Positions 24,454 through 30,776 of a DNA stretch of 31,013 nucleotides are shown piece after piece (the first letter of the stretch is position 1; every line of letters begins with the position of its first letter). Position numbers and translations under genes: made by a program. The DNA comes from a virus. The DNA lies in IMG/VR virus record IMGVR_UViG_3300049596_000098, positions 1 to 31,013 of that record; one strand, written 5' to 3'. Under the pieces are notes generated by a model. The model saw only the letters and a program-made list of their open reading frames with translations, had not been told where the DNA came from and did not search any database.

Positions 24454-25059
24454 TTATGAATTATATGTAATAAGTAATTCAGTACCTGTTCCGTCATATG
24501 TAAATGTAGAAGCAGCATAATAATTATTAATGCCATCAGGTCCAAAACTTACTGATTCACCCGGTTTAATTGTAGCACCTAAAAAAGTTCCATCACCTAT
24601 TCCTACATTTGCTATAGAAAGACTATATGTTATTGGAGCAACTGTACCTGCTGCAGATGTTCTAATATAATTAGGAGTTCTAGTAACAGCTGATGTATTA
24701 TTTACTATTTGAGCTAAGTAAGTATTAGGATTAATATAAGTAATTGGTGCAACTGGTGTACCTGGAGTATTTGTTCCTGCTAAATAATAAACGGGTGGAT
24801 CAAATGTTCCCGTACCTGCATTATAAATTCTTATCTCTAACCAAGTAACATCATTAGCATCAATAACTAAAGCTGCTTCATATTCAGTTCCTGCTTGAAT
24901 AGCAGTTAATATTTGGTTAAGTAATGAATCAACATTAACAGTATTATTATTAATATCAACTAAATTGTCACAGGCGCATTCTTGGCCATATAACATTTTT
25001 AATTGCCATGGCATATTGGTACCCTTGCCACCATATGTTTTTAAATTTCCTACAGACAT
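24454..25059 (-). CDS. Structural protein, tail/fibre adaptor type (201 aa)
   Basis: The start MSVGNLKTYGGKGTNMPWQL followed by KMLYGQECAC is a motif I remember from many phage structural proteins (GNLKTxGxKGxNxPxQL). A linker helix with VDSLLNQILTAIQAG follows, then beta-rich sequence (AALVIDANDVTWLEIRIYN, PITYINPNTYLA) and an end EYxLLITYNS-like segment, TGTELLITYNS. The motif suggests a virion protein at the tail or baseplate. It is the first gene after a TATATTTG box, so it opens the second fibre transcript. No enzyme residues are seen. Confidence 0.75.
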   Translation of the reverse strand: MSVGNLKTYGGKGTNMPWQLKMLYGQECACDNLVDINNNTVNVDSLLNQILTAIQAGTEYEAALVIDANDVTWLEIRIYNAGTGTFDPPVYYLAGTNTPGTPVAPITYINPNTYLAQIVNNTSAVTRTPNYIRTSAAGTVAPITYSLSIANVGIGDGTFLGATIKPGESVSFGPDGINNYYAASTFTYDGTGTELLITYNS

Positions 25060-25108
25060 AATAATTTGATTTTATATATAATAATATACGTAAAAGATTC
25101 TAGATATA

Positions 25109-25116
25109 CAAATATA
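25109..25116 (-). promoter_or_regulatory. Promoter -7 box for the second fibre group
   Basis: Exact TATATTTG on the minus strand, directly after the T tract of the terminator at 25116-25144 and about 50 nt before the ATG at 25059. The terminator-promoter pairing supports it; the -33 element is not clear. Confidence 0.48.
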
Positions 25117-25144
25117 AAAAAGAAAAGCCACATTACTGTGACTC
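25116..25144 (-). terminator. Intrinsic terminator after the first fibre group
   Basis: On the minus strand AGTCACA (25137-25143) and TGTGGCT (25126-25132) form a 7-bp stem with one G-T pair and a GTAA loop, then TTTTCTTTTTT. It begins 7 bases after the stop at 25151. Confidence 0.78.
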
Positions 25145-25150
25145 TTATTT

Positions 25151-25303
25151 TTAATTTTCTCTAACTAGTTCTATTTCTGGTTCAGAATATAAAACTCTTA
25201 ATGCTTGTGTTATCATAGCTGCATCTTGTAAATTAAATGCTCCTTTAAGGAATGCTTGATTTAAAGCTTGCTCAATTACTTGTTTTGCTTCTAATTCTTT
25301 CAT
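25151..25303 (-). CDS. Small helical protein, end of first fibre group (50 aa)
   Basis: A hand-found ORF, ATG at 25301-25303, TAA at 25151-25153. It reads MKELEAKQVIEQALNQAFLK, then GAFNLQDAAMITQALRVLYS and EPEIELVREN. It looks like two short helices with a conserved-looking GxFNLxxAxxxxxAL pattern that I recall from small phage ORFs. The start overlaps the stop of the 72-aa gene (ATGA) and a terminator follows at once. It could be an assembly helper for the fibre upstream; that is a guess. Confidence 0.68.
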   Translation of the reverse strand: MKELEAKQVIEQALNQAFLKGAFNLQDAAMITQALRVLYSEPEIELVREN

Positions 25304-25518
25304 ATTGCTTGTAATTCAGTTATTTGTAAATTAGTAAGTCCTTCAACAAACCACTCTTTACCCATCATAATGCGGATATGCTCTACATTACGTGTTACTG
25401 TTGCAGTTTCTTCTTCCGTTAAAGTTTCTTTAGCATTTAATTCTGCAATTAATGCAACACTATCATATGCTGCTGATATTGATTTTGCAATTTGTTCTGC
25501 TGTTAATTCTAATTCCAT
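25300..25518 (-). CDS. Unknown small protein after a fibre gene (72 aa)
   Basis: An acidic helical protein, MELELTAEQIAKSISAAYDS, then VALIAELNAKETLTEEETAT and VEHIRIMMGKEWFVEGLTNL. Its M...EW...LTxxQ pattern resembles the 97-aa ORF at 20050. No known family. It lies 21 nt after the 274-aa fibre gene and is coupled to the 50-aa ORF by an ATGA overlap. Confidence 0.66.
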   Translation of the reverse strand: MELELTAEQIAKSISAAYDSVALIAELNAKETLTEEETATVTRNVEHIRIMMGKEWFVEGLTNLQITELQAI

Positions 25519-25539
25519 AATGTTTATTTTTTATTTTTA

Positions 25540-26364
25540 CTATGCAATTTGTAATGGAATTTTATAGTCCACTCCATTAATTTTTACTGCCCAAGCTTTA
25601 GTAGGCACAAGTGCTTCAGTTGTAACTGCTCCTGCATTTATTCCTACACTACCTACTACAAATTGATTATTTGCAGTTGCAGTAGCCAAATAACCTATTA
25701 TAACTGACCGACTAAAATTTCCACTGTCAGTAAAAGCCCCTAAAGCTATATTAGAACCACCTGTAGTATTATTTAATAATGCTTGAAATCCTATAGCAGT
25801 ATTATTACCACCAGTAGTATTTTGTCTCAAAGCTTGTGAACCTACAATAGTATTTGCAAAACCAGTAGTATTTGTATACGCAGCTTCTATACCAATTGCA
25901 ACGTTATCATTACCAGTAGTATTTGAACGTAATGTTCCATAACCTATTGCTGTATTAAATAAACTACTAACATTTGAATATAATGCTAACGTTCCTATAC
26001 CTGTATTTCCATAACCAGTAGTATTTGAACTTAATGCTCCAGAACCTATTGCTGTATTTGCAGATCCTGTAGTATTTAATCTAAGTGCTTCCTCTCCAAA
26101 TGATGTATTTGTACTGTCATTACCTTTACCATTATTCCATATAGTAAGATCCGTTGCATTAGATTCTAACCATGCTGGTAATGATGCAGAAGCACTAAAA
26201 ATAGTTTCAATTGCACCAGTAGAATTTTTAAAATAAACTAAACCATCAGATAAATCTAAAAAATTTGTATTATTTGCTACAGATGCATGATCAGCTACAC
26301 TATCAACACGTACTGTGAAAGGTACTCCTCCAACTTGTTTGCCTATTACTGTTACTACTGCCAT
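25540..26364 (-). CDS. Tail fibre with 17-residue NTAIG repeats (274 aa)
   Basis: Residues 1-57 (MAVVTVIGKQVGGVPFTVRV ... KNSTGAIETIFSA) align with the start of the 418-aa fibre, about half the positions being identical, and probably attach the fibre to the same virion site. Residues 86-204 are seven copies of a 17-residue repeat of the form N-T-A-I-G-x-x-A-L-x-x-N-T-T-G-x-x, with a partial eighth. This resembles YadA-like or other beta-solenoid repeats. The end, AWAVKINGVDYKIPLQIA, is a short terminal domain. A trimeric adhesive fibre is likely. It starts 5 nt after the 67-aa gene. Confidence 0.82.
   Translation of the reverse strand: MAVVTVIGKQVGGVPFTVRVDSVADHASVANNTNFLDLSDGLVYFKNSTGAIETIFSASASLPAWLESNATDLTIWNNGKGNDSTNTSFGEEALRLNTTGSANTAIGSGALSSNTTGYGNTGIGTLALYSNVSSLFNTAIGYGTLRSNTTGNDNVAIGIEAAYTNTTGFANTIVGSQALRQNTTGGNNTAIGFQALLNNTTGGSNIALGAFTDSGNFSRSVIIGYLATATANNQFVVGSVGINAGAVTTEALVPTKAWAVKINGVDYKIPLQIA
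25753..26109 (-). repeat. Seven 51-bp coding repeats in the fibre gene
   Basis: Codons 86-204 of the 274-aa fibre repeat every 17 residues (51 bp), with the core N-T-A-I-G and A-L-x-x-N-T-T-G. DNA-level copies differ at many third positions. Copy number could change by slippage or recombination and alter fibre length. Confidence 0.8.
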
Positions 26365-26369
26365 AATAA

Positions 26370-26573
26370 TTATTTATTACTAATCATTAATACAAATGCA
26401 TCCCATACTTCTTTATCTTTTTTTGTAAGCTTAGCATAATATACTTCACCCATTGATGTAAAGAATTTGGATTGCTTAATTGTTCTAATACCATTTTCTT
26501 CACTTAACTGAACAACTAATTGGTTTAAAACTTGACCTCCGTTTTCTGCTTCTAATTTATCTATTGAATCCAT
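26370..26573 (-). CDS. Unknown small protein between fibre genes (67 aa)
   Basis: Reads MDSIDKLEAENGGQVLNQLV, VQLSEENGIRTIKQSKFFTS and ends TKKDKEVWDAFVLMISNK. Soluble, mixed charge, no motif recognised. It sits 1 nt after the 452-aa beta-helix gene and 5 nt before the 274-aa fibre. Position between two large fibre genes is the only functional hint. Confidence 0.65.
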   Translation of the reverse strand: MDSIDKLEAENGGQVLNQLVVQLSEENGIRTIKQSKFFTSMGEVYYAKLTKKDKEVWDAFVLMISNK

Positions 26574-26574
26574 T

Positions 26575-27933
26575 TTAGTAATTTATTATAGAGTTACCTC
26601 TGTTATCTTGTGTATTTAATGCTAAGTTTATTAAAGATGCTGAATAACCTAATGATCCAGCAGGACCTTTGAATTTATTATCTACTAAGTAGATGCCTAC
26701 AGCTCCTACATTTATACCTAATGCAGAAACATTTCTTGTTGTAAATTTACAGTCTATAAATGAAGTATTAACAAGAGGTAAGTTTGCACAATGACCAGCT
26801 GCGTTATCCCATCTACATATAAATCTACAATCTTCAAATAATACTTCTGAACCAGACAAGAATGATCCACCTGTAGCTGCTAAGTTACTTATAAATGTAC
26901 AATTGCTATACCATGTACCTATTCCTACAAAGTATAAAACATTGGCTGTTTGTGCTACAAAAGTACAATCACTTACTGCACCGTCTTGATTAAGACAATA
27001 TATAGGAGCTGCTGCACTTGATTCAGAATAACTATTACGTAGTGTACCTCCACCTTCTACTTTACATGTAAAGTTTGGAGCTCTCATCCAACAAGCATCA
27101 ACAAAACCTCCATTTAAAAATACTGATCTATGAGCTGTTGATTCAAGTCTACTGTTATTTAATCTTGCTCCTGCAACATGGGCTCTTGCACAATATTTAT
27201 TAGATACTGTAGAATAAACTTCCATATTTGAAGCTACTCCTGCTAAGTATAAAGCATGACCATTAATAGTATCTTGATTTCCTCTATTTGGTCCAAAAGC
27301 TCTTATTTTACAATTATCAAAAACAGCAGTATTAGCTCCTTGAAACATACCCTCATTTGCAATTACATTTGCATCAGTCACTGTACCTACAGAATATACA
27401 CCATTAGAAAAATTGTTTCCGGTACCATCTAAAATAGCAGGGATAGATATTTTGCTTGAAGCATTTAATACGTATAGGCCATAGTTAGAACTCACTTGTA
27501 GACTTATAGTACCATTGAATATAACAGTGTTTACGAATATTCCATTATCAGTAATATATGCAGAATCATCTACTCTTAATGTATTACCATTTAAGTTTAT
27601 ATTTATACCGTTTTTAAGAACTAAATTTACACTTAGATTAGTACTTGTCTCTAAAGTAATTGCATTTCCAAAATCAAAAAAAGGTATTGCATCTTCATAA
27701 GTATCATAGTAAGTTTTTTCACCTGCAGAATCAGATAATGACCAAATACCAAAAGGCACTGTAGGTGTAGGTATACTACTTAAAAAATCAGCTACTGATA
27801 TACCTGTAGGTTTATAACCTCCTCCATATTTAGAATCTCTTGTACCAAGAATAATTAAATCTTGATCTTCAGGAACTTTTTTCATCATCTTACTTGAAAT
27901 AAGATTCAGAAAATTAATTAAGTTATTTAACAT
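26575..27933 (-). CDS. Beta-helix tail spike (452 aa)
   Basis: The N-terminus (FLNLISSKMMKKVPEDQDLI, then KPTGISVADFLSS) resembles that of the 179-aa protein at 28267 and is probably the virion-attachment part. From about residue 95 a right-handed beta-helix begins with VNLVLKNGININLNGNTLRV and continues with Asn/Cys/Gly turns (ISxxGLYVLNA, CKIRAFGPN, CRFICRWDNAAGHC). The end NLALNTQDNRGNSIINY matches the end of the 994-aa spike in pattern (L-x-x-NT-x-D-x-x-GN). The two beta-helices therefore look homologous. Likely a surface-glycan-binding or depolymerising spike; active-site residues cannot be named. It lies just after a terminator that also carries a TATATTTG. Confidence 0.82.
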   Translation of the reverse strand: MLNNLINFLNLISSKMMKKVPEDQDLIILGTRDSKYGGGYKPTGISVADFLSSIPTPTVPFGIWSLSDSAGEKTYYDTYEDAIPFFDFGNAITLETSTNLSVNLVLKNGININLNGNTLRVDDSAYITDNGIFVNTVIFNGTISLQVSSNYGLYVLNASSKISIPAILDGTGNNFSNGVYSVGTVTDANVIANEGMFQGANTAVFDNCKIRAFGPNRGNQDTINGHALYLAGVASNMEVYSTVSNKYCARAHVAGARLNNSRLESTAHRSVFLNGGFVDACWMRAPNFTCKVEGGGTLRNSYSESSAAAPIYCLNQDGAVSDCTFVAQTANVLYFVGIGTWYSNCTFISNLAATGGSFLSGSEVLFEDCRFICRWDNAAGHCANLPLVNTSFIDCKFTTRNVSALGINVGAVGIYLVDNKFKGPAGSLGYSASLINLALNTQDNRGNSIINY

Positions 27934-27952
27934 CTTTATTATTTTAGTTAAT

Positions 27953-27989
27953 GTAAAAATACCACAAATATATTATATCTGTGGTATTT
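27953..27989 (-). terminator. Terminator hairpin with an embedded TATATTTG box
   Basis: On the minus strand AAATACCACA (27980-27989) and TGTGGTATTT (27957-27966) form a perfect 10-bp stem; the loop-side sequence includes TATATTTG (27965-27972). The T tract is five long, then ACAT. It lies 13 bases past the stop at 28002 and about 20 before the ATG at 27933, so it may stop one transcript and start the next. Confidence 0.72.
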
Positions 27990-28001
27990 ATATTTTTTTA
28001 A

Positions 28002-28238
28002 TTAAGCAGGTTCTACTACAGGTGCTTTTGTAGTTTTAATATTACCTGTATTACCATCACGGTAATATACTCCTAATCCAAATTTTTTATATATTTCTCC
28101 AGGCTTATAAGCTTTAGTAAAAAAATTATATAATTCAGTTAATGCTACTGCTTTTTCTTCTAATGATACTGAGTTATTCATCAATACTGATGCATATATT
28201 TTAATATCTGCTTCTTTTAATACTGTTGATACTGCCAT
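28002..28238 (-). CDS. Unknown small protein (78 aa)
   Basis: Reads MAVSTVLKEADIKIYASVLM, NNSVSLEEKAVALTELYNFF and then AYKPGEIYKKFGLGVYYRDG with a Lys/Thr/Pro tail. The first half is helical, the tail probably extended. Not recognised. It lies 28 nt after the 179-aa structural gene and is the last gene before the terminator at 27953, suggesting it serves with that protein. Confidence 0.66.
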   Translation of the reverse strand: MAVSTVLKEADIKIYASVLMNNSVSLEEKAVALTELYNFFTKAYKPGEIYKKFGLGVYYRDGNTGNIKTTKAPVVEPA

Positions 28239-28266
28239 AATACTTAGTTTTTATAGTTTATATTTA

Positions 28267-28806
28267 TTAATTAATTGTGTATAATTCATAATATACATAC
28301 AACTCACCATCCCAGTTATTAACTCCGGCTATTGCAGGATTAGCATTATAAAGATTAAACTCTAATCCAGTTGTAGCTCCTATAGCAATCAAGTGTGGAA
28401 TTGCATTATCCGTTATAGTGTTTTTATAATATACAGAATACTGTACATATACATTATCTCTATTGGCTACAGTAAGATCTAAATCTAAATTATCAATAAC
28501 AAAAGTTACTGAAGAACCGTAAGCTGCATCAGGAGTTAAAGGAGCAGATGTTCCCATATTAAGGATATCAATAATACCACGGGGAGTATCTACTATTACA
28601 GTACTAGTAACTGCAATATCTAATTCATAGTGTTTAGTATTACCAATATTACCTGATTGCACTGCATCATTTAATGTCATTGCAACTGTAAGATACTTAT
28701 CATCTCTTTTTGTTGATGGTGCTGCAACAGCAACTAGAGATCCTTCTGGAGCAACGGTAGTTAAACGTTTTGCTTTAATCCAGGAAATAAAATTTAAAAT
28801 GTCCAT
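28267..28806 (-). CDS. Phage structural protein, first of the fibre module (179 aa)
   Basis: The start MDILNFISWIKAKRLTTVAP, followed by a KRDDKYLTVAMTLNDA stretch, matches an N-terminal pattern I remember from structural proteins of Bacteroidota phages (FISWIxxxRxVTxVxP...RDDxYLxxAIxVxDL). A related start is visible in the 452-aa spike. The rest is a beta-rich domain (SSVTFVIDNLDLDLTVANRD, YVQYSVYYKN) ending WDGELYVYYELYTIN. It may be an adaptor or a short fibre at the head or tail. The gene follows a terminator-rich 160-bp gap. Confidence 0.7.
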   Translation of the reverse strand: MDILNFISWIKAKRLTTVAPEGSLVAVAAPSTKRDDKYLTVAMTLNDAVQSGNIGNTKHYELDIAVTSTVIVDTPRGIIDILNMGTSAPLTPDAAYGSSVTFVIDNLDLDLTVANRDNVYVQYSVYYKNTITDNAIPHLIAIGATTGLEFNLYNANPAIAGVNNWDGELYVYYELYTIN

Positions 28807-28855
28807 GATTATTTATTTTTAATATATATATACTATAATATACAAAAAAGTTTTA

Positions 28856-28890
28856 TAAAAACAAAATCCCAGAAAATTAATCTGGGATTT
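28856..28890 (-). terminator. Terminator after the lipoprotein gene
   Basis: On the minus strand AAATCCCAGA (28881-28890) and TCTGGGATTT (28864-28873) form a perfect 10-bp stem with a 7-nt loop, followed by TTTTGTTTTT. It is immediately preceded by TTAGGTAAGG (28891-28900), an element also before the terminator at 30630. Confidence 0.85.
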
Positions 28891-28900
28891 CCTTACCTAA
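28891..28900 (-). promoter_or_regulatory. AGGTAAGG element before a terminator
   Basis: The minus strand reads TTAGGTAAGG, directly abutting the terminator stem at 28856-28890. The same string followed by AAA and a stem occurs at 30661-30673, and AGGTAAGG recurs at 30894-30901. Function unknown; it could be an RNA-level signal that acts on the adjoining hairpin. Confidence 0.45.
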
Positions 28901-28966
28901 TGTGTAAAAATTAACAGCCTAACAGAGAATTATAGCCTTAAGTTATTGCAATGTATAAATAATATT

Positions 28967-29191
28967 TTAATTAACTATACTTCTTAATTTTTTATTTTTA
29001 AATTTTTTTGATTTATGTATACTTCTTCTAGCTGAAGCCCTTGCTTTATTCATTTGTTTTTTAACTCTAAGGTCTTCTTTATATACAAGTTTATTACGCA
29101 TTGCTACATCATCATTATGACTCCCACCTTGATTATAGTTAGGACCAGATGTTGCACATGAATACAATAATAATATCAAAATCCATTTCAT
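28967..29191 (-). CDS. Small lipoprotein (74 aa)
   Basis: A short signal peptide MKWILILLLYSC carries a lipobox ending at Cys12, so the mature protein should be acylated and membrane-anchored. The mature part is very basic (KKQMNKARASARRSIHKSKK) and disordered. The gene overlaps the DUF3310 gene's stop by 4 nt (ATGA). Size and lipobox fit an outer-membrane spanin subunit, but it lies about 12 kb from the lysis cassette, so this is uncertain. It may also be a host-surface modifying lipoprotein. Confidence 0.75.
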   Translation of the reverse strand: MKWILILLLYSCATSGPNYNQGGSHNDDVAMRNKLVYKEDLRVKKQMNKARASARRSIHKSKKFKNKKLRSIVN

Positions 29192-29601
29192 TTTTTCAGT
29201 TCAGTTATTCTTCTTTTTAAATATACTTCAGCTTTTTCCAGATCCTCTAACTCTTTAGTAGCATCTTTCTTTCCAGCTCTTGCTATGTACTTAATTACAT
29301 TACCTAAGTAAAAGTCTTTATCTAATCCCCATGCCTCAAGCACATTGAACACTTCATAAGGATTATTAGGACCACCATAATGAGCTGGCCTTAATGGATA
29401 AGGTTTAGCATTTAAATCTGGTAATGTAACTGGTGTAGGTTTTGCTCCTGCAAAAGAATCTTTTCTGATATAATCTTTATACATTTCTTGGCTTTTATTT
29501 GCAGCAAGTTCAGCCATAATCTTTAAACTTTTAGTATATGTATTAGATGTCTCAGGTTTTCCTACCATCCTTTTATAATCATCACAAACTAAATTACCCA
29601 T
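29188..29601 (-). CDS. DUF3310-domain phage protein (137 aa)
   Basis: The C-terminal half has the DUF3310 pattern: PAHYGGPNNPYEVFNVLEAW, then FYLGNVIKYIARAGKK and ELEDLEKAEVYLKRRI. This family is frequent in phages and sometimes labelled nucleotide kinase-like, without a proven reaction. The N-terminal 70 residues are a helical extension. I chose the ATG at 29599-29601 (MGNLVCDDYKR), which lies 1 nt after the GroES-like stop; upstream ATG at 29625 or GTG at 29631 would lengthen it by 8-10 residues and overlap that gene. Coupled to the lipoprotein gene by an ATGA overlap. Confidence 0.83.
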   Translation of the reverse strand: MGNLVCDDYKRMVGKPETSNTYTKSLKIMAELAANKSQEMYKDYIRKDSFAGAKPTPVTLPDLNAKPYPLRPAHYGGPNNPYEVFNVLEAWGLDKDFYLGNVIKYIARAGKKDATKELEDLEKAEVYLKRRITELKK

Positions 29602-29602
29602 C

Positions 29603-29893
29603 TTACCAAACAATTGCAATGTCATATTCACTTACCATCAACTTGATACCTCCATCAACTTCAATTGCTTCTGCACCTTTGATAGCATTAACACCAATGT
29701 AAACTACATCACCTGCTTTAATTGTAGTAACATCTTCACCAATTGCATACACTGTTAACTTGGTCCATTTCTTCATGTCCTCAGAATCCATATGTGCTTT
29801 ATCAGCTTCACTTAATTCAATCACAGATTCTTTTCTTTCTGGTTGACTGATTAATACTCTGCGTCCTTTTAGACTTTTAATTGCTTTACTCAT
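29603..29893 (-). CDS. GroES-like co-chaperonin (96 aa)
   Basis: The order of segments follows GroES/Cpn10: KSLKGRRVLISQPERKES (first strand with RRVL), a mobile-loop-like acidic stretch ELSEADKAHMDSEDMKK, VYAIGEDVTTIKAGDVVYIG (residues 48-67, the vG-GD-V core), and the end GGIKLMVSEYDIAIVW (like the DI-A of GroES). Length 96 aa is normal for the family. Phage GroES substitutes such as T4 gp31 cap the host GroEL so that the large capsid protein can fold, and location upstream of the structural genes fits. The mobile loop is not the usual GGI type, so host-GroEL contact may differ. Confidence 0.75.
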   Translation of the reverse strand: MSKAIKSLKGRRVLISQPERKESVIELSEADKAHMDSEDMKKWTKLTVYAIGEDVTTIKAGDVVYIGVNAIKGAEAIEVDGGIKLMVSEYDIAIVW

Positions 29894-29953
29894 AATATTA
29901 TATTTTAATTATCCAGTAAAGATAATAAATTTATTAAACAATTAAAGTTTAAA

Positions 29954-29990
29954 CAAAAAAATAAGTCTAGACTTTTTACATCTAGACCTA
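29954..29990 (-). terminator. Terminator in the gap before the GroES-like gene
   Basis: On the minus strand AGGTCTAGA (29981-29989) pairs with TCTAGACTT (29963-29971), 9 bp with one G-T pair, then ATTTTTTTG. A TATATTTG box lies 61 bases upstream at 30051-30058. The GroES-like gene starts 61 bases below the T tract, so it needs read-through or another promoter. Confidence 0.8.
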
Positions 29991-30050
29991 CCATTGAGTA
30001 ACCAATTAAAACAAGAACCATTATTAATCGCAAAACAAATAATGATATCA

Positions 30051-30058
30051 CAAATATA
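30051..30058 (-). promoter_or_regulatory. Promoter -7 box before the gap transcript
   Basis: An exact TATATTTG on the minus strand, 5 bases after the stop at 30063. With the terminator at 29954-29990 it would give a transcript of about 90 nt without a long ORF. The -33 TTTG at usual spacing is missing. Confidence 0.45.
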
Positions 30059-30062
30059 AGTA

Positions 30063-30326
30063 TTATTCAAACACCTTATACATTCTATTAAAATTTTTTT
30101 CTGGCATCAAAGTATATTCCCCGTACCAGTCTTTTATAACATAGTCCCCCGGGGTTAATTTAATTTCACCATTATTAGTAGTAAGAAAAAAGCTATCAAA
30201 TTTTTTTCCATCATAATTAATATGTCCTGCAAAATCTTCATCCCCGGAAATCTTAATAGCACATTCCTCTGTACCATCCCATTGCATAGCCTCAACACTC
30301 TTAGGCCTTTCTCTATATAATTTCAT
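30063..30326 (-). CDS. Small phage protein of the PGDY type (87 aa)
   Basis: Starts MKLYRERPKSVEAMQWDGTE and ends LTPGDYVIKDWYGEYTLMPE plus a FNRMYKVFE tail. The YRxxPxxVEAxQW start and PGDYIIKGxxGExxxxxPxxFxxxYE end are a well-known pattern in small phage proteins of unknown function. Probably a single compact beta domain. The upstream neighbour has a related C-terminus, so the pair may have arisen by duplication. It overlaps that gene's stop by 4 nt (ATGA). Confidence 0.8.
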   Translation of the reverse strand: MKLYRERPKSVEAMQWDGTEECAIKISGDEDFAGHINYDGKKFDSFFLTTNNGEIKLTPGDYVIKDWYGEYTLMPEKNFNRMYKVFE

Positions 30327-30604
30327 ACTTCTGTATATGTTGTTTCAAATATTTCTTTTTCTACTAGCCATCTTTCACCTTGTATACCAGTACATACATA
30401 ATGTTTTCCAAACTCACCTTTAAGTTCTTGATTCTCCAATGTAGATACATAAGGTATTGTTGGTTCTGGTGCTGAAATCCCAAACTGAATATCATCTCTT
30501 CCACTTGCTAGTTCACGATATGTCCATGTGAATCCATCCTCATCACCGGGCTCAAATATCTTAGCTTTTACTGTAGCTATTTTTCTATACTCCTTCATGC
30601 TCAT
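30323..30604 (-). CDS. Small phage protein related to the PGDY type (93 aa)
   Basis: Starts MSMKEYRKIATVKAKIFEPG, then DEDGFTWTYRELASG, and ends GKHYVCTGIQGERWLVEKEI plus FETTYTEV. The end has the same spacing as its neighbour's (H/D-YV-x(4)-GE-x(6)-E-x-x-F-x-x-x-Y). I chose the ATG at 30602-30604: the frame is open to a TTG at 30619, but that TTG is part of a TATCTTTG promoter-like box. An ATG at 30598 is a further option. It is the first gene after the non-coding leader region. Confidence 0.75.
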   Translation of the reverse strand: MSMKEYRKIATVKAKIFEPGDEDGFTWTYRELASGRDDIQFGISAPEPTIPYVSTLENQELKGEFGKHYVCTGIQGERWLVEKEIFETTYTEV

Positions 30605-30616
30605 AATTTTAAAATA

Positions 30617-30624
30617 CAAAGATA
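30617..30624 (-). promoter_or_regulatory. Possible -7 box before the first late gene
   Basis: The minus strand reads TATCTTTG, a TAnnTTTG match, 13 bases before the ATG at 30604 and just below the terminator at 30630-30660. This leaves a very short leader, so it may not be the true start region. Confidence 0.38.
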
Positions 30625-30629
30625 ATAAT

Positions 30630-30660
30630 AAAAAACAAAACCTCCAGATTACTCCAGAGG
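30630..30660 (-). terminator. Terminator of the second short transcript
   Basis: On the minus strand CCTCTGGA (30653-30660) pairs with TCTGGAGG (30641-30648), 8 bp with two G-T pairs and a GTAA loop, then TTTTGTTTTTT. It is preceded by TTAGGTAAGGAAA (30661-30673). Confidence 0.8.
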
Positions 30661-30673
30661 TTTCCTTACCTAA
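30661..30673 (-). promoter_or_regulatory. AGGTAAGG element before a terminator
   Basis: The minus strand reads TTAGGTAAGGAAA directly before the terminator stem at 30630-30660, as at 28891-28900. Unknown function. Confidence 0.45.
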
Positions 30674-30705
30674 CCTAATAACGTCAATTTTAAATAATGC
30701 TACAG

Positions 30706-30713
30706 CAAATATA
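30706..30713 (-). promoter_or_regulatory. Promoter -7 box for the second short transcript
   Basis: An exact TATATTTG on the minus strand, 16 bases below the terminator at 30729-30776. The transcript to the terminator at 30630 would be about 65-75 nt and lacks an ORF. Confidence 0.45.
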
Positions 30714-30728
30714 ATAAACTATTTTAAA

Positions 30729-30776
30729 TAAAAAACCCCAGGTAGTAATTCTTGATCAGAGAAACTTTCCTGGGGG
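30729..30776 (-). terminator. Terminator of the first short transcript
   Basis: On the minus strand CCCCAGG (30769-30775) and CCTGGGG (30736-30742) form a 7-bp GC-rich stem around a 26-nt loop, followed by TTTTTTATTT. The long loop is unusual for a simple terminator. Confidence 0.7.

Noticed and set aside
25753-26109. CRISPR-like regular repeats
   Set aside because: The 51-bp period is a coding repeat of 17 residues with no spacer and repeat separation.
30605-30619. TTG start giving five extra residues to the 93-aa protein
   Set aside because: The TTG is inside a TATCTTTG promoter-like box, so the ATG at 30604 is preferred.
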